Source: Lineus longissimus (Eukaryota > Nemertea > Pilidiophora > Heteronemertea > Lineidae). From it: 64,000 nt of DNA. The first letter of the stretch is position 1, and each line of letters begins with the position of its first letter. The notes beneath the pieces were generated by a model that ran no database searches, was not told the origin of the DNA, and saw only the letters and a program-made list of their open reading frames with translations. Where the stretch lies: the NCBI RefSeq assembly GCF_910592395.1, contig NC_088319.1, positions 8,496,001 through 8,560,000 of the forward strand. The letters run 5' to 3'. The translations under genes were made by a program, and so were the position numbers. Positions 23,201 through 33,012 of the stretch are shown piece by piece.

Positions 23201-26200
23201 TAGGTTTTTTTTAATAAATTTCCGAAATCCTGATTTTTCCCGAAAATCGGGTAGGATCTGGAAGTAATGTTGTTGCGTCAAAATCGGCTAGGGCTGAAAG
23301 AGTTAAAGGGACTCTATTGGCAGCAGCTATGTAGGCAAGATAATGTTACAAGAGTTGCCAATAGGGGTCTCTTTCACCTTACAGTTCGTCAAAACTATTC
23401 AAGCTTGTAACAGGAATATATTTAGGACCCAGTACCATTACTGTGCATAATGGTTACCCTGAGATGGCCAATTTAACCTGCCTGTAGTCCCCCTTTGTTC
23501 TGTAGCTGACACAGATTTTAAATGAAACAACCAGGGGCCATTGTGCTCACCGTATAGATATTTGGTTCTTTGGAATTCATCCTGGTTTTAAGGAACATTG
23601 TACATGTATAGTATAAAGGTCAAACCAAAGTCGGTATGACATGTGATGTATCGTTGCTTGGAGTAAGTACCATAACAGTATCATCAAAAACAAGTCACTA
23701 ACTAGTATTGGGCAATTCGCCTAACAGCAAATTGCAGACCATATCCCTGGTGAAAGTATTTTGTCATGTTGAGAAATTAGGTTTGCACCAGGATATAACC
23801 AGATAACCTGAATAACCAGCTGAATTAGGTTGTGACAGTAGGTGCATCATAAATACTAGAATTAGCGATGGTTCTGGGACTGCAACAACTCAGCATATGG
23901 ATGGTCAGAATCCAGCAGACAACAAGCAAATGTAATCTGAATCTCAACATCTTTCGTATCTTTTGATGAGTTTTCTGGTCGAGTGAGGGAAACCAGTTGG
24001 CCATCTGATATGGCTGGTGGGGATGAAAGCTCCCAATGTTGGGACGACCAATAATACATTGCGTCTCCACAGTATTTATATTATAATACCTCCCTCCATG
24101 CACACATGGTTCTGCTGCCAATTTTTTCTTCAAATGATCTAGGTGTCAATCATGCACTTGTGGGTACTGGCACCACGTAGGTAACTTCTGATCTGATCTT
24201 AAGTTGCAGGTTTTTGGTGCTTTGTCCTGGTGCTCATTTTTAAGATGACAAAACACTATCACCAGGGATATGGTCTGCAATTGCTGTTAGGAAAGTCACA
24301 ACCTGGGGACAAAAAATAAATGCGATTTAGACTTCGCATTCCTTTGAAGTGTAGGTTGCAACATCCCAGGCCATTGATGCATGCATGGTCACAACATAGG
24401 GGCAACCGGGAATCATGGCAAGGATTTTTACAACCATTCTTTTGAGGTGTAGATTGTGATGTGAGGGAAGTGTCTTGATCTCTACATAAAATTCCTTCGA
24501 CATGGTGCAACAAACCAGTCCAGTAGATATATACATGGTCATAGCATACGGCATCGAGACAACCAGTATGCAAGGTTACGGCCAGGCCTAAGGGGTATGA
24601 CCGATCAGCACTAAGAGTAAAAACGTAAAATGCAATAATATCTTTTTAAACTAACTGCCACAGTAGGTTTATTTATTCAGTCTTTTTGAAGTAAAAGTAT
24701 TACAGTGAAAAGAACGAAATAAGGCTGGAATATTATACTGGTTTGTCTTCGGACGGCAAATTCAGCACTGCACCGATGTCAAGGTTAAGACGGTTATACG
24801 ACTTTGCCTCATCAGCTCCTCGTGGTCAAGGCTCCTATTATCCGTGACTGATGCGGTCGCAGAACAGAACAGATGCTGATCATCCCCGTCACTGCGTCAG
24901 GCTGTAAAACAGAGCGAGGAAATATTTTAACTTCACCAGAAGTTTTATCATTCATTATTCAGACCAACAGACACTGACTACCTGCTAATAGTCTATGAAT
25001 TTCATTGTCATAATTCAGAACAAACACTTATCACCTTTGCTGACAATATTTTCAGAAGGTGTGTACATTCGTGTGTCCATTTACAGTACACTGCACGTGT
25101 ATACGTGCTTTACTGTACATTTCTACAGGAGTGAGCAGAATGTACAGAAAAACGATCTCCAAAACTGTTGCTTTCCGCACTCGCGACACGTTAAGCAAGG
25201 TTTTAGCAATTATTTTCAGTGAAGGTATATCTCATGTGTAGAGTCTGGGTGATTTTCAGACATTCTTAGGTGTTTAAGGCGCACAGTTTGATGAAACTTG
25301 CCCGAATTCGTAATTTTTTTGATGAATGTATATCCGCCATTGCGGGGATCTGGAAACTTTCGGATGACAAGTTTGCCTCAAAAGATGAACGTGCTCCCTA
25401 TAATCACCCAAACTAACAGCGAATATATATTCTTAAGATCCTTTTCTTGACCTCTGATGAGTTAATTTTGTCTGATGCAGTGTTTCAACACAAATTTGAG
25501 GGCGATTACAATCACGAAAAAATCACACTCACCCAGTCTAGAATGCGTAGATGAAATGTCTGTTGGCTCTTCCATGTAGCGGGTATCCTCCCACCTGTTC
25601 AGGTTGGGACAGATCAACGTTGAGCAACTTGCCTAATCGGTAAAAACGCGGGAGGCAGTGCTATTACCGGAACGGTTCAGAACCGGCGATTTTCACCAAA
25701 AATCACCCGAAAACTAAAAAAGCAAGCAACGGCTGCAAAAATATAGTACACGTTGTTCGTTAGCAGGTTATGAAACGTAACCTAACCAAATTTCAGGTCG
25801 TTCCGCGTGGCAGTTTCGGTGATACGTGTCGAAAACCACATCCCTCGGGTCCTGGCGATCGGCTCAGTAAAAACAATAGACCATATCCACGGAGTTGTGG
25901 ATATGGTCTTATAAAGGAGATATTGCACTTTTTACCTATTTTAGTTTTGGCCTCCTGGTGGCAAAGTTGAGTACCAGATCAGATCGAAATTTGGTGTCCG
26001 AGGTTAAATGACGTAGGGAGTCATGTGTACCAAATTTTAAGTTCATAGCTTTAGTGGTTAAGAAACATGCCATAATTACACTAAAATGGCAAATTTACGC
26101 TATTTGACCTCTGTGACCTTGTACAGTAGGTCAAATAAAAAACCCGTACGATATGTGATATATCCTTGCTAGAAGTACCTACATTAAAAATTTCATCAAA

Positions 26201-26950
26201 AACAAATCACTTATAAGTGAGATATCACACTATTTATGTTTTCAGTTTTGGCCCCCTGGTGGCCAAGTCAAGAATTAGACTGGACCGAAATTCAGTGTCA
26301 AAGGTCATCTGACGTAGCGGGTTATGCATACAAAGTTTTGAGTCCATAGCCCTAGGGGTTCAAAAACGTGCCACTGTTTTTGAAATAGGATACGTCGGAC
26401 GACGGACACTGCGGTGTTGTATAGACTCACCGTACTGGTGAGCCAAAAAGACTGCTGTTGAATCGCTGTTGAATTCGCCGTTGGCGACGTGGCGAGGGGC
26501 TAGCGCGAACCCTGAACTATGCACACCGCAACATGTCGACCATGTTAACAATTGCCCCACTTGACTCTACACCCTCCAGTCAATCCGCCTGCAGCAATTG
26601 AAATTTTGACGCCTAAAGGCTTCTTAATTCTTGATTCCGGACATGGAAATCGCTTTTATCAGAACAGGGATTTATACCTGAAATTATCACTAGATCTGTA
26701 TAAATATCATGGTTTTATGGAGTGCAAAATCAAAGCGATGAGGAATTACAGTCAGGGGAGTTTAGGTAGGGTCAGCTATAAACAACGGCAAATGTTTACA
26801 ATGACAGGATCTTGCAATGTATCGAATTGAGAAACAGCAAAATATTTTAGGCAAAACTTACACCAATGCCCTGCATGTTTTATCCATTGGCTGAAATCTG
26901 TATTTTTCCTGGGTTGGATCCTTCATGAATTCATTTAGTTGCTTCTGAAC
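16277..26950 (-). CDS. SPAG7: SPAG7, R3H-domain protein (four exons; 5' exon not found)
   Basis: Four exons with correct GT-AG borders and compatible phases: 26862-26950, 21465-21549, 17765-18014 and 16277-16413 (stop TAA at 16277-16279). The first two encode the R3H single-strand nucleic-acid-binding region (FQPMDKTCRALV, then MAEVAGLASFSFG and RYVMLWKK). The third carries YAPTDDELLSYRRGEEW, a charged coiled stretch, and YKDKYEHLIGKVAAKDAAK. The last has NKRDRRTIEQVMADNKAKRQ. These match vertebrate SPAG7 throughout. SPAG7 is a conserved nuclear protein whose molecular role is poorly known. The N-terminal exon was not found between 26951 and 32000 and may lie further right or outside the window. 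No frameshift or stop: the gene looks functional. Introns of 3.4-5.3 kb are mostly transposons. Confidence 0.92.
16414..17764 (-). other. SPAG7 last intron
   Basis: Holds no further SPAG7 coding sequence. The stretch around 17200-17330 resembles eroded HINE-like 3' sequence. No other gene is visible. Confidence 0.5.
18400..19148. mobile_element. HINE-like element 3' end with tandem units
   Basis: Ends with an ACGACGGACGCCACGG block and an imperfect hairpin then GAGCTAA at 19148. The interior repeats a unit with TTCAAGATGGCGGCCTGGCG at about 18427, 18571 and 18692. The matching 5' terminus was not found, so the left limit is approximate. The next copy begins right at its end. Confidence 0.5.
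19149..20303 (+). mobile_element. HINE/Helentron-like element, complete
   Basis: 5' end AATGAAATGGCCAGGGCCAT followed by GTGCTCACCTC; 3' end hairpin GCTCACCTC-loop-GAGGTGAGC, then TAAAAA. The 5' GCTCACCTC is the complement of the 3' GAGGTGAGC. The interior has three ~310-bp tandem units, each with a TGACCTCTGTGACCTT motif and a gccccctggtgg motif, and an (ACG)n run at 20181-20256. Subterminal inverted repeats, a terminal hairpin and a microsatellite resemble Helentron-associated non-autonomous elements. No Rep/helicase is encoded. Confidence 0.65.
20181..20256. repeat. (ACG)n microsatellite
   Basis: Roughly 20 uninterrupted ACG units flanked by GGACGACGG, part of the HINE-like 3' region. It gives spurious polyarginine ORFs. 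Confidence 0.9.
20304..21464 (-). other. SPAG7 intron, no gene seen
   Basis: Unannotated intronic sequence between SPAG7 exons; no strong repeat structure or coding signal. Confidence 0.4.
21550..22598 (-). other. SPAG7 intron, no gene seen
   Basis: Short ORFs only (for example 21690-21890 +), none with recognisable motifs. Ends at the TTAA that flanks the next element. Confidence 0.4.
22599..23302. mobile_element. TTAA-flanked MITE, 704 bp
   Basis: Ends CTCTTTCAGCCCTA and TAGGGCTGAAAGAG, with TTAA on both sides (22595-22598, 23303-23306), the piggyBac/Kolobok target. A second copy, inverted and itself interrupted, is at 51952-55407. A perfect palindrome CCGTGTATACACGG lies near its left end. 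No ORF. Confidence 0.8.
23307..23498. mobile_element. Short TIR element abutting the TTAA element
   Basis: Starts AGGGACTCTATTGGCAGCAG and ends with the imperfect complement CTGCCTGTAGTCCCCCTTT. Same end type as the element at 9224. It shares the TTAA with its left neighbour. Confidence 0.45.
23521..26449 (+). mobile_element. HINE-like element interrupted by the 2.2-kb repeat
   Basis: 5' end AATGAAACAACCAGGGGCCA, then GCTCACCGTA; 3' end ACTCACCGTACTGGTGAGCC then AAAAA. The subfamily-specific CGTA matches between ends. The interior before and after 23702-25909 aligns with the uninterrupted copy at 38891-40419, so the 2.2-kb repeat inserted here later. Carries the TGACCTCTGTGACCTT motif at 26105. 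Confidence 0.65.
23702..25909. mobile_element. 2.2-kb repeat element, copy 2 (uninterrupted)
   Basis: From CTAGTATTGGGC to the terminal hairpin ending GGATATGGTCT. It lacks both the SINE and the 3.1-kb insertion of copy 1, so it is the cleaner reference. Both boundaries are set by the HINE-like host sequence resuming. A diverged third relative is visible at about 43600-43990. No recognisable protein. Confidence 0.8.
26450..26861. other. No gene seen
   Basis: SPAG7 intronic sequence between a HINE-like 3' end and the first visible SPAG7 exon. Confidence 0.4.
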
Positions 26951-28262
26951 CTACAATATAATGAAAAATAATACATTTTAACTAAAAGTCCTGCATCTGA
27001 AGAAAGCAGACACAATTTTGCTTCAACAAGCATGAGAAAATGTCCTGTTACCAATTTCAACATCAGTGTTTTCCTGGATTTGATTTGAACTACATGTACC
27101 ACCATTTGATTGTCTTTTTCGTGCCAACGCCAACTCTGTTGCTTGATACTTTTGATCAGGGAAAAATTGGATCCCAGCAATTATGGTATGATACTTGTAA
27201 ACTAGTCGAGATTGAGAGAGAATAGATTAGGAAACAAACAAGAGGCCCAAGGGCCTGGCGCTCAGCTGAGTTGTTGCTGCGTTGTTCGTATATATTACAT
27301 TACTCGTCAAACTCTACTAAACTAAGGACTCAAAGCCTGAGGATATTAGCTTCTGGATGTGTAACAGTGAATTACGGTAGACTGGCGCAATCTACTTCAA
27401 GCAAGCTCCACCCTTGCAATGTGTGCGCAAACAGATAACCTAACCTATATTGGACCATCAATTCTACACACAGCAACATGATTCATCCTCAGCTGTTACC
27501 ATGATGATGATGATGATGATCCTTTTCGCAAATTGGTCGTCTTCTGTCTTTCTTCCATATTTTAGTGCCACCGGATGTAGTCTGCCCTTGTGGAGGGAAC
27601 CTTTCAGCACAGGACAAAAGAATCCATGCGAATTGAATCACATGGAGAGACTAGCCCAATCACCCGCTTTTGGCTGGGTAGAAATGGGTAAATCTCGCAG
27701 ACTGGACCTTAAACTCTACTGCCGACGTGTGAGGCTGGTCTGACAGATGAGCAAGTAGGGTCCACCTAATGCAGAAGGCACCAGTTTCCCTAACTAAAAG
27801 GGTAACATTAACAAAATGCTCTACCCAACTCTATTATTGCCTAAAGGCCTGTGTACACTAGTAAAATATTAGCAACATTTTTACAACATTTCCAGTTGCA
27901 ACAAATGTTGCGTAGTGTGTACAGAGCAAAACGCGTCTTACATTTACAACATGTTGTAAAATTGTTGTAAAATTGTTGTAAAATTGTTGCAAATTAAATG
28001 CAATGCAATTCTTTGTTGCATGTTGTAAAAATGTTGCAAACTCTTCAGCCAATCAGAAATAGGATTTGCGTCATGTGATCTACCTGAGGTCATGTGACTT
28101 GAACAAGAAGCAGGTATAGCAACTCTCAAGTGAGTGTCTTGCTTCGTAGGGTGATGAAACCTTTTCTAGAAGTTTCATCCATTCGCAGGAAGTTTTTGTA
28201 TGACGGCTTGTCAGTCAGCCGCAACTCCTTTAACAGGCAGTGGTATGCCCCATGATCCACCC

Positions 28263-28706
28263 GAGACAAGACCACAATTGATTTTTTAAGCCTTTTAGCA
28301 GTTAAATTGTCAATGTTTGACCGCGACGCATCAAAGAACGCGTGGTGTTGTGAATCTGAAATTTAGATTATGTTATTCCGGACAGTCGGGCAAGTAAATG
28401 GTGAAAAATAAAATGGTGATTGACCACGGAAATTTTTTGATAATCGACAAATTAGACAGACTTTGATATTTCCACTCTTTTCAGCCAACTGGCAGAAAAA
28501 ACTCAAAACACGCCCCCTATTACCCAATTAGCAAAATTCGAAATTAATTTTTTCATCAAATAATTTCTTTATATCTGTAGACTTGCCACAACAAATATTT
28601 TTTCAATACCTCTCCAAATATGTACTTGAGAGTTCAAAACATACACACGTCTAATTGATAGGCCTCGACCCTCCAACCTATGAATATTCATTAGTGGTCT
28701 TGTCTC
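28263..28706. mobile_element. 450-bp MITE, copy B
   Basis: Same ends as copy A at 3683. Flanked by ACCC on the left and AATG on the right, which do not match each other but match the opposite flanks of copy C. Confidence 0.75.
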
Positions 28707-29249
28707 AATGAAGGTACATTTCAGGGGTTAACATTTTGAGATTTTTTTCAAACTAATGTAGATGACATCCCACAACTCTCCAACAAAGGAAAGTCATATC
28801 TGGACATTTTTGGAGAAATGAGAGACATTTCAAAGAGTGGTACAACTGTGCCAAAGCGACGAAAGAGGACAAAAGCGACAAAAAGTCATGATTTTGCAGC
28901 CAACAGCACCAAAGACCTGCCCTGGCCAGAATAAGCAAGCTATGGAGCTGAAAATTTAGGATGTAATTTAGGAATATCTTTGCTGCTTAGGGCACAACTT
29001 TCAGAATCAAGGCCTAAGTAGTTTCAAAGAAATTACAAAATGAATGGCAACACAACAAGACTTGTAAAAATGAAACCGAACTTAGACCGGGGTTAGGTTG
29101 ACTCTTATTTGGGTCAAATTAAGTTTTTTTCTCATTATTTTAGCTTGTTTTGACCTTAAATCATCAGCAATACAATATTCTAAATGAATTAGAGTGATTT
29201 GAGCACATTCAAATTTTTCACTATATTGACCCAACATGTAGTGTAAATG

Positions 29250-29693
29250 GAGACAAGACCACAATTGATTTTTTAAGCCTTTTAGCAGTTAAATTGTCAA
29301 TGTTTGACCGCGACGCATCAAAGAACGCGTGGTGTTGTGAATCTGAAATTTAGATTATGTTATTCCGGACAGTCGGGCAAGTAAATGGTGAAAAATAAAA
29401 TGGTGATTGACCACGGAAATTTTTTGATAACCGACAAATTAGACAGACTTTGATATTTCCACTCTTTTCAGCCAACTGGCAGAAAAAACTCAAAACACGC
29501 CCCCTATTACCCAATAAGCAAAATTCGAAATTAATTTTTTCATCAAATAATTTCTTTATATCTGTAGACTTGCCACAACAAATATTTTTTCAATACCTCT
29601 CCAAATATGTACTTGAGAGTTAAAAACATGCACACGTCTAATTGATAGGCCTCGACCCTCCAACCTATGAATATTCATTAGTGGTCTTGTCAC
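29250..29693. mobile_element. 450-bp MITE, copy C
   Basis: Almost identical to copy B. Flanked by AATG on the left and ACCC on the right (29694-29697), with one mutation in the last two bases of the element. Confidence 0.75.
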
Positions 29694-31460
29694 ACCCTCA
29701 TTTTGATCCAGGGCCTGGTCCATATTCTCTTTGGTTATTTCGCCGCCTCTTCAGTCTCTCAACAATGACAGCTAAAATTGCTGCAGAAGCACTCAAAACA
29801 CATCTTCTCTCCTTGGAATCATCCATTTTCCCTCCAAAATACCTATTTCCCTTTGTTCCCACTAAAAAGTTTGCAACAATTTACCAACATGTTGTAAAAA
29901 TGTTGCTAATTTGTTGCAATTTTGTTGCTAGTGTACACAGGGCCTTGAAGGGCTTGTTGCAAAATTGTTGTAAAAATGTTGGTAAAATGTTGCTAATATT
30001 TTACGAGTGTACACCCTGCTTAAGTCAAGTGAAACTCTTACAAACCTTAGCAGAATGCCACCATTGAAATGTTGATAGCAAGTAAAAACTTTAAACAGAT
30101 AGACTTGATTTTTTTACCCAACTGCCACATGCGGTTTTCTTTATTTAGTCAATTTTGAGGTAAGTATTACAGAATGAAATACTTGAATACTAAAATAGAC
30201 TGGCTCTTCTGATGATTGCACTGATGAAGACCGAAGTCGATGGGATGTGCAAAGTCATAGCTCGATCCTCTCTCTAGTCTTGGTCATCTGTGATGTGGTC
30301 ACCAAATATGTTCAAATGCAGCTGCAGTATGCCAGTAGTGTAGTGCAGATCATTCCTGCAAAACACGATGAGGAGATAACATTTTAATTTTGATAGATAG
30401 CTAAACTAGCCAAGTTTTATATCAAATACAAGGCCAACAACAACTGATAAGGCGCTAGGGCCGAATGATCAAGGAAGTTCATTGAGAATACATTGTGATA
30501 AGAGTGATGAATCGGCCCCGTTTGAAGCATTGTGCTATGTACAGTGTGCATGTACCGTCAGTGTGTATCAGCTATCGCATTTATTGTTTGTTGACATTTC
30601 AAATCGCCGGAGTCGATCCTCAATTACACTGTTTATGTACATTGGCAACCTTACCCGATGATATCAGAACGATGTTTATTATTGTCTTGTTTATTCACAT
30701 TAGTTCTGCTATGTGACAAGAGTTATTTGTTGAGTAATCCAGGACTTAAAGCCGGACTTTGACATCGTTTCTCAGACCAAGCTGCATTTCGCAGATCGTT
30801 TTTCAACGATCGTCGACGAACTATTTCAAATTAATCACATCCAATTAAACAATCCAAGCCTTCCCTAATGTCATCAACATGCAATAACACAAGCAGCCAA
30901 ATATTATCGCCTATGAAATTGTGCATTTAATGAGAACTTACCTCCGAATTGACAGAACGCGATCTATTCCATGGCATGGTCTCCTTACGTCTGAACTGCG
31001 CAGACTCCGAGACGTGACGTTCGCTGCACGTGGGATAACTTGCGCGAAATTTAAAATGCTCTTCTTGGGGGGTGCTCACTAAATTTTGCCAGTAACACCA
31101 CCTGGTGAGAAATTCATGAACCACGCCTATTGATAATGAAAGAGAAAGCTTTGCTCTATAAGATTAGATTTGATTCATGATCCCCAACTTAAAGAATTAG
31201 GAGAAATCAGCTGCTGGAAAAGTTTTTGGAACATTTCGCTCCGTGCCATCTAGTGGCCAAACCGCTCATCCTGCCGGACCCACATTTGGTCTATTCAGGA
31301 GTCCTGAAGGGTCTAAACGCCTCAGAGGGAAAATCTATCGCCTATCCGCCATAGTTTTGAAACGTGCCTGTTTAACGGACAGACAGACAGACAGACAGAC
31401 GGACATTCATTCTACCATTTACTCATATGAATAGCTCAGCTTGTCAGCTGAGCTAAAAAA

Positions 31461-32008
31461 CGATTGTTGGCAATGCGGCTATTACTTATAACAACAGTTT
31501 GGCCGTTACCATGGCAAAGTGTCTATTCATATCATACTTGGAGTCAGCTAATATTTATGGTCTCCATCCACAGTTTCATCAAATCCATCAGACAGGAAAC
31601 GAAACCACCTCCTGGTGTGGCACACAGGGCATCAGCAAGAGGCATGCAGAGACAAAACTAGTGGCAGACAATAACAGAAGGGTTGTTCCATGATAAAGTG
31701 TCAATAAATACTGTTGTTTCTTATTTGTTACAGTAGAGCTGTATCAGGGCTTGGATTCGCTTGTCACCTGTGTTAGTTTATTTATCATGGAGATATTATA
31801 AATAAATTTATTGTTGTTAGAGCTGTTGTTATACTTTCGTTCTTGGTTTTTATATACCATTGCCCTTAAAAAGAAGGACAGTAATTGTGACATCTGCATG
31901 TTACCCATTTTCTGTGATACACTGAGGGTCTATACATCATCCTTTGACCTTCAACTTTTTTTCAGTGTGAAACATGGTTAGTCAAGAATAAAATCAGCCC
32001 AGTCACAC
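31461..32008. other. Sequence between two transposons; weak exon-like stretch
   Basis: Between a HINE-like 3' end and the left end of the TatD transposon. Two + strand ORFs end near 31660-31693, and AATAAA occurs at about 31707, but nothing is recognised. This sequence was joined to 41518 onward before the transposon inserted. Confidence 0.3.
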
Positions 32009-32379
32009 ATAATACTAGGGTGTTCAGGTCACGTGACTTTTCACGTCCCGTCGGCGAATTTTAGCGTCATGCACGAAAAATGACTCAAAAAATTTCACCT
32101 AATTGTAGAAGATCGATTAATTTCGGTGTTTTATTGTTGATGTATGAAGAAACCAAGAAGACCCAAGGTAACCAGGTATCTAATCTTTCATTCTTTCAAA
32201 TTTCAACGAAATTCATTCACTATTTGCTGAGAAATTACAAATTACGCACAACTTTCGCCGCGGCTTCGATCTTTGCGACCGCCATAATGATATGCAAATA
32301 AGCGCGGCATGGGGGCGTGGCTACCTGTCACTTGCTACTCAAAACTTTGGCGCCTTTTCCGCTAATGGGTACGTGACCT

Positions 32380-32390
32380 TTATAAATTAT
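32380..32390 (+). promoter_or_regulatory. TATA-like box
   Basis: TTTATAAATT about 600 bases upstream of the first ATG of the 1105-residue gene, inside the transposon leader. A splice donor-like AAGGTAACC at about 32165 lies before it and an acceptor (ctcttcag, ends 32988) after it, so a non-coding first exon is plausible. Confidence 0.25.
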
Positions 32391-33012
32391 TTCAACGGAA
32401 ATGACCTCTGCTTGTCAAACTTTTGAGGTTGGCAGAAACTTGTGCCGATTTTGCTCAATATTTCCCGATTTTAGACGTTTCAAAGTTTTGGTAGCTCGTA
32501 TAATCATATGTTCGTCCTGCATGAAACTTCATAGAAGTGATAATAAGAAGAATTAAGTGGTCATTATTGATATCGTGAACAGTTCTTTAAAAAAAAGTTT
32601 GACAGTTCCCGCGGAAAAAACAATTTTAAAATCCAAATTAGTTCCAACCCTGCCGCGTGGAGCGCACGGCCATTTTTCTCAACATCCGGGTACTTCGTCA
32701 ATTAAATTAAGCTTCTCTGGTCAGCTGTTTCCAATGTTTTGATATCGTTTGGGAAGGTTTCTGTAAGGTTTTGAAGGTTTTTCAATCTTTTTTTAGCTAG
32801 TGACAGTTACCCAAGTCCCTTCTGGACACTTCTTACGTTTGACTGTTGTGAATATTTAGCTTTTGTAGCGAAAATTCAGTGAAAAAATTGTAATTGTATT
32901 TTTTCTTCACTTCCTCCTTGTCCTATTCATATTGTATTGAAATATCTGTTATCTGTTGCTTTTCTCATCTGTCATCTCCTCTCTTCAGCTACTCTTCTCT
33001 CTGATATTGGTC

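Larger units (their letters stand above)
27845..30020. mobile_element. PIF/Harbinger-type element, TSD TAA, with nested MITE pair
   Basis: Ends AGGCCTGTGTACACTAGTAA and the complement finishing GTGTACACCCTGCT, flanked by TAA (27842-27844, 30021-30023). Both subterminal regions repeat TTGTAAAA/GTTGCAA motifs many times (27900-28040, 29870-30000), probable transposase-binding sites. Two 450-bp MITEs lie inside. Confidence 0.7.
27239..31460 (+). mobile_element. HINE-like element, AGCTGA subfamily, with nested MITE
   Basis: 5' end CAAGAGGCCCAAGGGCCTGG then GCTCAGCTGA; 3' end perfect hairpin AGCTCAGCT-TGTC-AGCTGAGCT then AAAAAA, preceded by a (GACA)n run at 31377-31402. The ends match each other in the bases that distinguish this subfamily. 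A Harbinger-type MITE occupies 27845-30020. 30024-31200 holds nothing identifiable. That both ends belong to one insertion is inferred from their match. Confidence 0.55.

Noticed and set aside
30927-31000. Possible first exon of SPAG7 on - (ATG then GAG|GTAAGT)
   Set aside because: The donor is strong, but the twelve codons do not resemble the SPAG7 N-terminus and the site lies inside a HINE-like element.
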